Shown here: one piece after another, positions 9,665 through 18,748 of the stretch
How the letters are laid out: every line of letters begins with the position of its first letter
Position numbering within the stretch: the stretch's first letter is position 1
NCBI GenBank assembly: GCA_963663945.1
Contig: OY760687.1
Location: forward strand, 744,001 to 808,000
DNA from: Bin87 sp963663945
Lineage (GTDB): Bacteria > Chloroflexota > Dehalococcoidia > Lucifugimonadales > UBA3495
DNA: 64,000 nt
Direction of reading: 5' to 3'
Position numbers and translations under genes: made by a program
Notes under the pieces: model-generated
Database searches by the model: none
Told to the model about the DNA's origin: nothing
The model's input: the letters and a program-made list of their open reading frames with translations, nothing else

Positions 9665-10087
9665 TCAATCGGTAACGCCGCGCCCTTTGGGCATACTCCA
9701 GAGCCTAATGCCGGCCACCACCATCAAGATGGGTAGCGCCGCGCCCAGCACGGACCAGAACTGGCCGTCCGGCACATTGCCCGGCGACAGCGAAAGCGCC
9801 CAGTTCCAGTAGTAGATGATGCCCGCAGCCGCCGAACCGTAGAACACCGTGTTGACTTCGAGATACCGCTTCAGGTCCACCGCCCCTTCACCGTCCATCC
9901 TGCGCTTGCTGGCGTAGCTCGCCACTACCATGATGAGCACCGCAGGCGCGATGAACCAGTTCATGTAGTGCCACAACGTGAACGGCGCGTCACCCGCGTG
10001 ATAGAACGGAGTGATGATGAAATGGACGGCGACGGCCACGCCGACAAGTACGACGTAAGCCGCCGCGACGCGAAGGACGTAAGACAT
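9665..10087 (-). CDS. Four-helix integral membrane protein of unknown function
   Basis: A 140-residue protein with four hydrophobic segments: VLRVAAAYVVLVGVAVAVHF, LWHYMNWFIAPAVLIMVVAS, VFYGSAAAGIIYYWNWALSL and FWSVLGAALPILMVVAGIRL. Loops between them are short and partly charged (SKRRMDGEGAVDLKRYLEVN). The ATG at 10087 is chosen because AAGAAG lies just upstream and the hydrophobic region starts directly after it; a longer frame adds 31 unlikely residues. No family is recognised, and neighbours give no clue. Confidence 0.65.
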   Translation of the reverse strand: MSYVLRVAAAYVVLVGVAVAVHFIITPFYHAGDAPFTLWHYMNWFIAPAVLIMVVASYASKRRMDGEGAVDLKRYLEVNTVFYGSAAAGIIYYWNWALSLSPGNVPDGQFWSVLGAALPILMVVAGIRLWSMPKGRGVTD

Positions 10088-10429
10088 GACGCTCTTCTTA
10101 TTCCCGTGAACGTCTACCCAGTTATTGAGTTCGCGCAGCGTCACCACCTGACGACACCCACTGACCCAGCGACGCCACACGAACCACTCACCTCGTCCAC
10201 GTTATGCCGTGGATGGCATCGAGCCCACCGACCGGTCGGGCGAGCCCATGCCCACGTCTTATTTGACGTATTACGTTCAGGGTAGCCCACCGATGTGAGA
10301 AGGACGTGAATTATTGGGCGGTTTTAGTGCAGATATTGTGTAGATCCATCCCTGCTCCAACGAACTGCCTTGCAGTTTCGCGGTGTCCAACGCCGTTGCC
10401 GTCATAGACGCCGCCGTAGCTGGTCAGCG
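10088..10429. other. Intergenic region, no gene seen
   Basis: About 340 bases with no credible gene. It lies between the four-helix membrane protein and the 3' side of a decayed minus-strand gene. Confidence 0.4.
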
Positions 10430-11125
10430 CCATGCGGCCGGTGGCGACAGTCTGCCAGCCCTAGCTGGGCTCCTTGCGACCCACGAATAGCTGCGGCGAG
10501 TAGTAAGGCAATGTGCGGCCGGCCGCAGCCACGCCTGTGATGGTCGCGGCCCGGTCCGGCGGCAGGCGGCCCAAGCGGTACTCCGCATCGTCAAAAGCCA
10601 CACCGGTTGCTCCGATCCCTCCAGGCCCAGGGATCGACGGCGTTGGGGAAGGTGATCCGGTGAGGTATCAGGCCGGCGGCCGACGCCGCGATGGCCGCTC
10701 TCTGGATGAACTGGCGCAGCATCCCGTAGCGGTCCAGCTCGCCGTCGTCCAGGTTGAAGTGGCGAGCGTGACGCAGCAGGGCGGCCTCCCGGTCCAGGTC
10801 GATGCCTGTGTCAACCAGCAGCCGCATCACCGCCTGTTCCCACGCTCTCAGCAGCAGCATGTGGCCAGTGACATCGGTGGCGCCGGAGCGCTTCAGAACC
10901 CTCGATACCCGCTCCAGTCGGGGAGGCTGGTTGCGCGTCGCCCAGCGCGGCAGCCACCGCCGCGGTCAATAAGGCTGGCTCCTCGTGGGCCGCGGCAATC
11001 TGGCCCTCTCTGAGTTCCCGCAGCCAGTCCGTTTCTGCCCGGTTGGGAACGCGGTCCACCGTGCGGCTCATGGGGGAGAGATGAGATCCGGCCGCCAGTA
11101 CCGCGGGAAGGTCCGCGTCGGTCAC
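10430..11125 (-). pseudogene. Frameshifted gene of unknown function
   Basis: Read on the minus strand, a helical protein can be pieced together across at least two frameshifts. Segment one (RAETDWLRELREGQIAAAHE, then EPALLTAAVAAALGDAQPA) breaks near 10915. Segment two (GHMLLLRAWEQAVMRLLVDT...HARHFNLDDGELDRYGMLRQ) breaks near 10590. A third segment (FDDAEYRLGRLPPDRAATI) ends near 10460. The conserved-looking amino acid pattern suggests a once functional gene. No family is recognised. Confidence 0.4.
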
Positions 11126-11612
11126 GTAGCATTCCTGCGCCAGCCTCTACAGGAGTTGCAGGACGTGTTGCTGCGTGAACTGGGGACGTTCGGCGGCCCG
11201 GGCCGCCAGGTCAACCAACCGGGCAAGGCCGCTCCGGTAGGCATCCCGGCACCCAGAATGGCTGGTGTGAGACCAACCGGCGCCGCGGCCGCAATATCGA
11301 CGACTGCCCATGCTGGTCTCCCGGGTGAGACTGGGGCCATGATATGACATCACGCAAATTGCCGCCCGTCGGACGATGGCGCCCGTCAACACTGAAGCCG
11401 TGGGCAATGAACGGTTGGCCCTGATCAGACCAACCGCGTCCGGCAGGGAAGTTCGACAATGAAACCAGTCGGGCGACTCGGCGGAGTGACGAAATCGCCT
11501 CGTTGAGACCCATGGCGGTGGGCAAGCACGGGCGGCGCGGGTTATAGTCAACGGCGCAAAATTAACGGTGGTTGACGCGATGGCGTCCGTCCGGCGCAAC
11601 GGAGCGAACAGT

Positions 11613-12146
11613 ATGGTGTGGATACGAGTGGAAGTGGCGGGTGATGCTGACGAGGTGGTTCGGGTCCTGGGCCACCTGGGCGGCGCAACCGTCCGTGTTC
11701 CTGATGGGCAACAGCTCCCTGCCACGGGGCAGGATCGGTCGGAGACCAACCCCGTGTTGGAGCGGTCGGCGGCGGAGATATCCCCAGCGCCACCGTCGGG
11801 CGGCTGGACGGAGGAGTTGGCCGCCGACTTCACGTCGAGCCTGGACGCCGTGGCCAGGCGTATGGCGCTCTGCGTGTGGCAGGCCGGTACCGCGGGCATC
11901 CACCGACGTGTACTCTGCCAGCGTACCGAGCTGACGCCAGCGGAACTGCGCTCGTTACTGATGCGCATGGGCCACGCGCTGCGGAGGTTCCAGCGGGAAC
12001 GGGGGCTGACGCTGTCCCGGCCGGTGGTGGGCAACAGCCCGCTGCAGAGCTACTTCGTCGATCCCGACTTCGCGGCGGTGGCGGTGTCCTGGATGTTTGC
12101 CGAGAGGATTCCGGACCAGCTGGCCGACGGCGCGGAGCACCCTTGA
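11613..12146 (+). CDS. Hypothetical cytoplasmic protein (177 aa)
   Basis: The ATG at 11613 is preferred because GGAG at 11601 sits at normal spacing; an in-frame GTG lies upstream at 11568. The protein has a small alpha/beta N-terminal part (VWIRVEVAGDADEVVRVLGH), a linker, then a helical C-terminal part with basic residues (ELTPAELRSLLMRMGHALRR) that could be a winged-helix-like fold, ending SPLQSYFVDPDFAAVAVSWM. No known family is recognised. It precedes a lipoprotein gene by 36 bases on the same strand, so the two may be co-transcribed. Confidence 0.6.
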   Translation: MVWIRVEVAGDADEVVRVLGHLGGATVRVPDGQQLPATGQDRSETNPVLERSAAEISPAPPSGGWTEELAADFTSSLDAVARRMALCVWQAGTAGIHRRVLCQRTELTPAELRSLLMRMGHALRRFQRERGLTLSRPVVGNSPLQSYFVDPDFAAVAVSWMFAERIPDQLADGAEHP

Positions 12147-12182
12147 TTGATCTCCGTCGTTGGCCTCTCGGGAGAACCGACT

Positions 12183-12452
12183 GTGCATCGGCTGTGGAAG
12201 GCACTGCTGCTAATTGTCGTCCTGTGGACCCTGCTGGCCTGCGGGGTGGACGATGACGACAGGATGGTGCGCAGGTACGCCCGATGCATGGCGGACGCCA
12301 ACACCGCCCTGCACCGGCTGAACGTGTCCAGCGCCAGCGGGACTGTTGCGTTGAGCGCTGAGGCGGTGGAGGAACGGTTGCGTGGCCAACTGGAGCGGGG
12401 CGAGGTCACGATGGCGAAGATCGGGGCCGACTACGCTCGCTACTGTGAATAG
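12183..12452 (+). CDS. Small predicted lipoprotein (89 aa)
   Basis: The GTG start at 12183 has GGAG at 12171-12174. The N-terminus is a lipoprotein signal: HRLWK, a hydrophobic core (ALLLIVVLWT), and the lipobox LLAC, so the mature protein would begin at the lipidated Cys (CGVDDDD). The mature part is ~65 residues, helical, with two more cysteines (ARCMADAN and YARYCE) that might form a disulfide outside the membrane. It probably sits on the outer face of the cytoplasmic membrane. No family is recognised. Confidence 0.6.
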   Translation: MHRLWKALLLIVVLWTLLACGVDDDDRMVRRYARCMADANTALHRLNVSSASGTVALSAEAVEERLRGQLERGEVTMAKIGADYARYCE

Positions 12453-13218
12453 GAGCCGGCGAGATCTGCGATAAGAACGCGGGTGAAAGGCGTTTGGGAC
12501 CGGTTCAATCCGGTATCAAAATGATCCCCGCCAAGTTGAATGTCCGGTGAGGCATGGCGATGACGGAATGAGTCTTTCTGGGAGAGCCATGGATGGCTGG
12601 AGCGACGACACGGGGGTGGACGGTGTGGTGTATCCGTAATCGAGATGGTCCAACACCGGGCCGACGAAATCCGGCGTGAGCCTGGCGAACGGGATCGCCG
12701 CACAGAGCGAATTACGTAATGCCCCTATTGTGAGAATCAGATTGGGTATCAGTAAGACGGAATCATCTACCGGAGGAGTAGTCGCTCAGGTAACGGGATC
12801 GCCAGATCCGTCGAAGGGTCGGGCTTCGCTCCGAGCGATGACGAACTGGGTACGCATGAGGGTCTGGTTTAGCTTGTTTAGCCTCCGCAGCAACCCGCCC
12901 CGGCGTCCCCTCCCAAGGCGAACAAATGGATCATCCATAATTGACAGGGGCGGACGATTATGAAGATTTTGTGAAAACATGTTGAGCGAACCGTTGGGAG
13001 TGCGTTTTGCCTGTATATTTTTCACAACAATCAGCAGGGTTACTCGCCCGCCGGACCCACAGCCCGGCAAGCATCGACCGTTAGAGGCGCGCCGGGACTT
13101 TTGCCAATGGACCGTTGCCCTGGGCGACACATTCTGCCAAATCCAGGCTGGAATATGTGAAGTGACGATGTGGTGGGGTGGTCTGTTCCACAATCCACGA
13201 AGTTCCACGAGGACGACT
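12453..13218. other. Long intergenic region with one divergent repeat copy
   Basis: About 765 bases between the lipoprotein gene and the sensor fusion. The only structure noticed is a divergent copy of a dispersed repeat at 12711-12765. A TTGACA occurs at 12942-12947, but no good -10 follows at 16-18 bases. No coding frame is convincing. Confidence 0.4.
12711..12765 (+). repeat. Dispersed ACGTAA...GTATCAATAA repeat, divergent copy D
   Basis: TTACGTAATG, then 24 bases, then GGGTATCAGTAAGACGGA. It matches the three better copies at 15788, 28159 and 33049, with a spacer two bases longer and one mismatch in the GTATCAATAA core. Function unknown. Confidence 0.4.
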
Positions 13219-15642
13219 ATGAGCCCTTTACAAGCGAATGCTGCAATCACCGAAGCGGAAGTGCTCGGGCAACAAATTGACGCCCTCAAGGATCGGCTCG
13301 TCAGACTGAGCAAGGCAAGCATCGGCATTTCCGAAAACCTCGACACCGAGGCCATCCTCCAGGAAGTTGTCAACAGCGCCTGAAAGCTCACCGGCGCCCG
13401 GTACGGTGCGCTCCTGACTTTCGATAACCTGGGTGGAATGCGCGACTTCTACGTCTCGGGAGTAACGGACGAAGAGCGCGAACGCTGGTCGCAGTGGCTC
13501 CTGGAGCCGGGCCAGCTGGACTACCTGAACGATGCCAAGGGCCCGGTCAGGTTGAGGGACACTGCGGTCCAACCTGATTCCTTGGGTCTTCCTGCAGATC
13601 ACCCGCCGGTGGAGACTTTTCTGGGGATGCCGATCTATTATCACGACGAGCGTGTCGGCAGCATATATCTTGCAGAGAAGGAAGGCGCACCAGAGTTCAC
13701 CGAGGAAGACGAGATTATGGCGGCGATGTTTGCCGCCCACGCCGCATCGATAATCTCCAACGCCCGAAGGTACGAAGCCGAACACCGGGCCAAGGCGGAT
13801 CTCGAGACTCTGCTGGACATCTCCCCGGTTGGGGTCGTCGTCTTCAACGCGCACAACGGCGAGCTGGCCTATCTTAACCAGGAAACGTTGCGCATGATGG
13901 GCAGCCTGGAGATCCCGGAAGAAGGGTTTGATAACCTTTTCGAAGCCCTGTCCTTTCGTCGAGCCGACGGGAGCGAAATGTCGTACCTGGAGCTGCCGGC
14001 CCCCAGAGTGCTTCAAAACGCCGAACCCGTCAGAGCGGAAGAAATTCTCATCCAGTCCCCAAGCGGAAAATCTATTCCCACCGTGATCAGCGCTGCTCCC
14101 ATCTTCTCTGGATCAGGAGAGATAGTGTCGGTAGTGCATGTTGTGCAGGACATGACCCCCGTCGAAGACCTGGAACGACAGAGGGCGGCATTCCTGGGCA
14201 GGGTAAGCGAAGAGCTGAGAACCCCTTTGATAAGCATTAAGGGTTCTGCCGCCGCCCTCAGGGGCCTGGTTGAGTCGATGGCCCCGACTGAGCCGATGCA
14301 GCTCTTGCGCATCATAGACCAGCAGACGGACTTGATGCGCAGCCAGATCAACAGTCTGATTGAACTGACGCAAATCGAGACTGGAACGCTATCCGTGGAT
14401 GCCGAGCCTACGGACCTGTCGCTATTGATACCCAAGTGCTGCGGAGAGTTTCTGAGGGACCACGGCGCCAATTCCATAGAAACCGATATCCCGGGAGGGC
14501 TGCCCCGGGTTATGGCCGACGGTCACCGTATCGGCCAGGTATTGCAAAACTTCCTTCGCCAAGTGGCGAGGCGCTCCGACGATTCGTCGCCCATCAGGGT
14601 GTCCGCTTCGCTGGTAGATATCCACGTCGCGATCTCAGTATCTATAGAAGGCCCGTTTGCTCCTTCCGCAGAGTCTCCTCAAATGAGCCAGTATCAGGAC
14701 GTTCCGCAGTTATTCAAGGACGTAGCGGAATCGCACGCCAAGGCAGTTGACATGGCGTCACAGGGCGAGGGCTTGGCGATTGCGTTCTGCCGTGGCGTTG
14801 TCGAGGCTCACGGAGGGAGAATCGGAACGGACATCGATGCGGAAACAGGCAGCCTGACGCTGACCTTCACTCTCCTGTCGGTGGAGGACGAGGAAGACGT
14901 TCAGGCGTTCGACTCCCCGCAGATTTCCGGTGACCCAATGCCGGCGCCGGCGGAGGGGACTCGGATCCTCGTCTCTATCGAAGACCCCAGATTGCTGCGC
15001 ACGGTTCGTCAAGTCCTGCTCAACGCGGGCTACGGCGTCGTGGCAGCCTCGGGTTTGCACGAGATTGAGGAACTTGCGTCGTCGGAAAGGCCGAAACTGA
15101 TTATCCTGGACATTGCCGGCAGAGAGGAGGAATCCTTCCGCACTCTGCGGAGAGCTGGGGATTCGCTGAATCTGCCGGCTATTGTGCTCTGTGATCGGGA
15201 CGATGAGGAGTATGTTGTGCGTGCCTTCGACATGGGTGCGGACGGCTATATGGTGAAACCCTTCGCGCCTTCCGAAATGATAGCGCGGATAAAGGCGACC
15301 CTTCGAAGGTTGAACGTCGGCCGGGAAATTACGGGCAGCCGCACGTTCCAATCGGGTGAGGTGCAAATCAATTTCGATGAGCGGACCGTCAAGGTATCAG
15401 GTCAGCTGGTACAACTGACAGCCACGGAGTACAGGCTGCTCACCGAGCTCGCCAACTCCGCCGGCGGGGTGCTCACGCAGGACGCGTTGCTGCAACGGGT
15501 TTGGGGACCGGAGTATTCGCGGGAGCCCCAGCTTCTGCGCGCCTACATAAAATCCCTTCGCCAGAAGCTTGGGGACAATGCGAGGAAGCCCTCGTACATC
15601 TTCACGGAGCACGGTGTTGGCTACCGTATGGGAAAGTCTTAG
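13219..15642 (+). CDS. GAF-PAS-pseudokinase-receiver-winged-helix fusion, interrupted by in-frame TGA
   Basis: A single frame of 807 codons runs from the ATG at 13219 (GAGG upstream) to TAG at 15640, broken by one TGA at codon 55 (13381-13383) inside the first GAF strand (VVNSA-stop-KLTGARYG). Domains in order: GAF (~20-175), PAS (~185-300), HisKA, degenerate HATPase, receiver (~575-690), OmpR-type winged helix (~705-805). In the H-box the phospho-acceptor His is Glu (codon 14209-14211, VSEELRTPL for SHELRTPL). The N-box and DxGxG loop are also eroded, though GEGLAIAF...VEAHGGRI remains. The receiver keeps its Asp (IILDIAG) and Lys (MVKPFAP). It would act as a cytoplasmic one-protein sensor and DNA-binding regulator. 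ATG 13438 could restart translation after the TGA. Confidence 0.75.
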
Positions 15643-15787
15643 CCCATGACCAATCGGCCCGAGCCGGTGAGTTGGAACCCCAAGGTACTGCGGTAGCCAT
15701 CCAAGGGAGCGAGCCGACCTGCTGAGGGACAGCGCCGCCTCGAGCGCATCCGCATGGCCTCAAGTAGGACGCTATCGAAATGTCCGC
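15643..15787. other. Short spacer after the sensor fusion
   Basis: About 145 bases with nothing recognised; it leads into repeat copy A. Confidence 0.3.
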
Positions 15788-15965
15788 TACGTAACAGCTG
15801 TTGCACGAACCAACGAGAGTATCAATAAGGCGGAAGACTGTGGTGGAAAGATGGATACTGAAATCGGGTTCGCCGATGCGTTACAGCGAGCCTTTCTTTC
15901 CGACGACTGTGGTCAGATATCTCACGTTTCATGGCTCAGTTCGACAAGAGGCAACAGGGAACCAG
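15788..15965 (+). repeat. Dispersed repeat copy A with embedded short ORF
   Basis: Begins TACGTAAC, then 24 bases, then GTATCAATAAGGCGGA, and goes on for ~130 bases that align with copy B at 33049-33222. Both contain a purine-rich ribosome-binding-like stretch, an ATGGAT start (15851 here) and a short frame sharing ALQRxFL...VSWL and GNxxP. The two frames differ by a 6-base indel that keeps frame. Here the frame runs on to 66 codons (stop at 16049-16051). It may be an untranslated leader with a small peptide, or the end region of an unrecognised element. Confidence 0.45.
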
Positions 15966-16333
15966 CAGGACTAGGGCGTGCTTGCAAACTCCCCAAGCGC
16001 CTCAAATCGACCATATCAAGCCAGGCCGAGGCGTCTCAAACAAGTACATAGCGGAGGCAAATGGCCTGCTGACCGTGGTGAGAGCGGGCCGTATTTGCTC
16101 TGGATCATAGTTTGCGAGCCGGCCGCCGTCCCAGCGACGGCCGGGCTAACGTAAACCGCGGCACCGCCACCGGGGGCAGGTCACTGCATCCCCTCGGCGA
16201 CAGCCTTTGATTTCCTCTACGACGCGCTCACGGAGTAATTCGCGGATTGATAGACGACAATAAGGAATGCCTCTTGCGCCGACTATTCTTGCCGGTTGGG
16301 ATGGTGTAAATCGTCCGGCACGGAGGTGCCGGA

Positions 16334-17836
16334 TTGATCAAGGACCGACAAGTCAGACTTTTGAGGCAAAAACGTATGGAAGGAAAAACACAGGAGACGG
16401 CGGCCGCCATGTCTGGGATGAGCGTGCGCTCGGCGCGCAAATGGCAGAGTGGCCCGTTGCCGTCGGAGACCAAACCGGAGCGCTGGTGGCGCACTCGGTC
16501 CGATCCCTTCGACGGGGTGTGGGAAGAGGAGATTGAGCCACTGCTGCGGGACGACCCCAAGGGCAAGCTGAAGGCAACGACGATTATCGAATGGCTGGAG
16601 GAGCAGCATCCCGGCCAGTTCAGCACCTCCCAGCTGCGCACGCTGCAACGACGATTACAGGACTGGCGGGCGCTGAATGGTCCGGACCAGGAGGTGTACT
16701 TCCCCCAGGAGCATCCGCCGGGACGGGAGGCCCAGTTTGATTTCACCCACTGCAGCGCCCTGGGAGTGACCGTCGCCGGTGAGCCCTACCCCCACCTGCT
16801 GTTTCAGCTGATCCTCAGCCACTCGGGCTGGCGCTACGCGGAGGTCGCCGCCGGCGAGACCTTCCTGGCCCTCAAGCAGGGATTACAGAATGCGCTCTGG
16901 GCCCTGGGCGGCGTACCGGAGGTGGTGCGTTCCGACAATACCTCTGCTGCCACCCACGAGATGAAACGCAGCCGAGGCCGGGCGCTAAACGACAATTACG
17001 CCGCCCTGCTGGACCACTACGGTGTCCGATCCACCCGCATCAATCCTGGCAAGAGCCATGAAAACGGCGTCGCCGAGCACGCCCACTACCGTTTGAAAGA
17101 CGCCGTGGACCAGGCCCTCATCCTGCGCGGCAGCCGCGATTTCCACACCGCCGACGACTACGCCGGTTTCGTCCGGAAGATGGTGGAGAAGCGCAATCGC
17201 CTGGTGCGGGGGAAGCTGGAGCAGGAAATGGCTTGCCTAAGACCCCTGCCGCCAGCCCCCATGCCGGAATACGCCAACTACCAGTCCAAGGTGCGCCGGT
17301 GGAGTACCATCCAGGTGGCGGGACGCAGCTACAGCGTCCCGTCCCGGCTCATTGGCAAGGTGGTACAGATCCGCCTCTATTCCGACCACGTGGAAGTGTA
17401 CTACAAGGGCCACTTTGTGGAACGAATGGCGCGCGTGCACGGTGATGGGGAAGTAAACGTCAATTACCGCCACGTCATCAATTCCCTGGTGCGCAAGCCC
17501 GGAGCATTCGCCCGGTACCGGTTCAGGGAGCAGCTGTTTCCCACCTTGCGCTTCCGGCTCACCTACGACGCGCTCAGGCAGTGGCGTGGGGAGCGCGCCG
17601 ACGTGGAGTACGTGCGCATCCTGCACCTGGCGGCCACCACCATGGAGGTCATGGTGGACAGCGCCCTGTCGCTGCTGCTGGAGACCGGTCAGCCCTTCGA
17701 CTACGCCGAGGTGCGGGAACTGGCCGAGCCCAGGGTGCCCCAGGCTCCGGTGCTGGTCCTCTCTGGGAAGCCGGACCTGAAGATCTACGACGGTCTGCTC
17801 ACGAGCAGTACGGCCATGGTGGGGGTGTGCGCATGA
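16334..17836 (+). CDS. istA: IS21 transposase IstA
   Basis: A 500-residue DDE transposase that cuts and joins the IS ends. The TTG start at 16334 has GGAGG seven bases upstream; the next ATG (16375) is a poorer start. The N-terminus has a helix-turn-helix (GKTQETAAAMSGMSVRSARK), then a module WWRTRSDPFDGVW...SQLRTLQRRLQDWR, then the rve catalytic core. The core shows AQFDFTH (first Asp), VVRSDNTSAA (second Asp) and HENGVAEHAHY (Glu). A C-terminal beta-barrel-like region follows (RSYSVPSRLIGKVVQIRLY). The stop overlaps the istB start (ATGA), which is typical coupling in IS21 elements. Confidence 0.95.
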   Translation: MIKDRQVRLLRQKRMEGKTQETAAAMSGMSVRSARKWQSGPLPSETKPERWWRTRSDPFDGVWEEEIEPLLRDDPKGKLKATTIIEWLEEQHPGQFSTSQLRTLQRRLQDWRALNGPDQEVYFPQEHPPGREAQFDFTHCSALGVTVAGEPYPHLLFQLILSHSGWRYAEVAAGETFLALKQGLQNALWALGGVPEVVRSDNTSAATHEMKRSRGRALNDNYAALLDHYGVRSTRINPGKSHENGVAEHAHYRLKDAVDQALILRGSRDFHTADDYAGFVRKMVEKRNRLVRGKLEQEMACLRPLPPAPMPEYANYQSKVRRWSTIQVAGRSYSVPSRLIGKVVQIRLYSDHVEVYYKGHFVERMARVHGDGEVNVNYRHVINSLVRKPGAFARYRFREQLFPTLRFRLTYDALRQWRGERADVEYVRILHLAATTMEVMVDSALSLLLETGQPFDYAEVRELAEPRVPQAPVLVLSGKPDLKIYDGLLTSSTAMVGVCA

Positions 17837-18624
17837 TGGACACCCCCACCAGCGTGATCCAGGAGCGCATCGGCGAGCTATGCCGCGAATTCAAGCTGCC
17901 CACCATGGGCGCTCAGTCGGTGGCCCGTTTCACTGAGGCTGGCCACGGCGAGGCCCTGTCCACCTTCCTGGAGGTGCTGGAGCAGGAGGCCGAGGATCGC
18001 CGCCACCGGCGCATCAACCGGCTGCGTCAGGCGTCCCGGCTGCCCTCGGGCAAGACCTGGGAGACCTTCGAGCATCACCGGATGCCCCTGACTCTTCGTC
18101 AACAGATGGACCATCTGGCCCAGGGCAGTTTCGTGGAACACGGCGTCAACGTGCTGGCCTTCGGGCTCCCCGGCACCGGCAAGACCCACGCCCTATGCGC
18201 TCTGGGCCACCGCCTGGTGGAAGCCGGACACTCCGTCCTCTTCGCTCCAGCCTACCGCCTGGTGCAGGACCTCCTCGCCGCCAAGCGCGACTTCGACCTG
18301 CCCCGACAACTGCGCAAGCTGGACAACTTCGACTTCCTCCTCCTGGACGATCTCGGCTACCTGCCCCAGGGGGCCGAGGAGTCCGAGGTCCTCTTCACCC
18401 TCATCGCCGAACGCTACGAACGCCGGTCCCTGGGCATCACGTCCAACCTGGTCTTCTCCGAGTGGGAGCGCATCTTCGCCAACCCCATGGCTACCGCCGC
18501 AGCGATTGACCGGGTGGTCCACCACTCCGTCATCCTGGAATTCGACGTCCCCAGCTACCGGACTGACGCAGCACAGCAACGCGGCGAGACTGCTGCGGCC
18601 GAGGAGGTGAACCGGCAAAACTAA
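17833..18624 (+). CDS. istB: IS21 helper ATPase IstB
   Basis: A 263-residue AAA+ ATPase of the DnaC/IstB family that assists IstA in target selection. Walker A is FGLPGTGKTHAL, Walker B is FLLLDDLGYLPQ, and the sensor region is GITSNLVFSEW. The ATG at 17833 overlaps the istA stop by four bases, and the N-terminus (MMDTPTSVIQERIGELCREF) fits the family. Length is normal for IstB. The C-terminus is Glu/Ala-rich. The copy looks functional. Confidence 0.95.
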   Translation: MMDTPTSVIQERIGELCREFKLPTMGAQSVARFTEAGHGEALSTFLEVLEQEAEDRRHRRINRLRQASRLPSGKTWETFEHHRMPLTLRQQMDHLAQGSFVEHGVNVLAFGLPGTGKTHALCALGHRLVEAGHSVLFAPAYRLVQDLLAAKRDFDLPRQLRKLDNFDFLLLDDLGYLPQGAEESEVLFTLIAERYERRSLGITSNLVFSEWERIFANPMATAAAIDRVVHHSVILEFDVPSYRTDAAQQRGETAAAEEVNRQN

Positions 18625-18748
18625 TCGACGATAAATCGGCAAGAATGGTTGACGCGGGACACGGATCGCCGCGAACGCATCGGCATTAGCGGGAATCATG
18701 GTAGGAACCGCAGATTCGGTGAGCCTACCGGCGCACATTGCGCCGCTC

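Larger units (their letters stand above)
16248..18662 (+). mobile_element. IS21-family insertion sequence, copy 1
   Basis: A 2,415-base block that appears identical, line by line, to 48648-51062; its first 158 bases recur at 63843-64000. It carries istA and istB with a 4-base overlap. The block starts TGATAGACGACAATAAGGAA and ends GACGCGGGACAC. Inside the ends, ATTCTTGCCGGTT (left) pairs with AACCATTCTTGCCGATT on the opposite strand at the right, so terminal inverted repeats are present but imperfect. The flanks read CGCGGAT on the left and GGATCG on the right, so GGAT could be a short target duplication, though copy 2 shows no matching duplication. Confidence 0.9.

Noticed and set aside
10513..11013. 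Plus-strand frame of 166 codons
   Set aside because: It overlaps the better minus-strand coding pattern and is Arg/Gln/Pro-rich without domains.
13381..13383. TGA as a selenocysteine codon or alternative genetic code
   Set aside because: Homologous GAF domains have Arg there, no redox partner Cys or SECIS-like hairpin was noticed, and several other genes here end with TGA.
16241..18666. GGAT as a target-site duplication of IS21 copy 1
   Set aside because: Only four bases, easily by chance, and copy 2 shows no comparable duplication. Not used to set boundaries.
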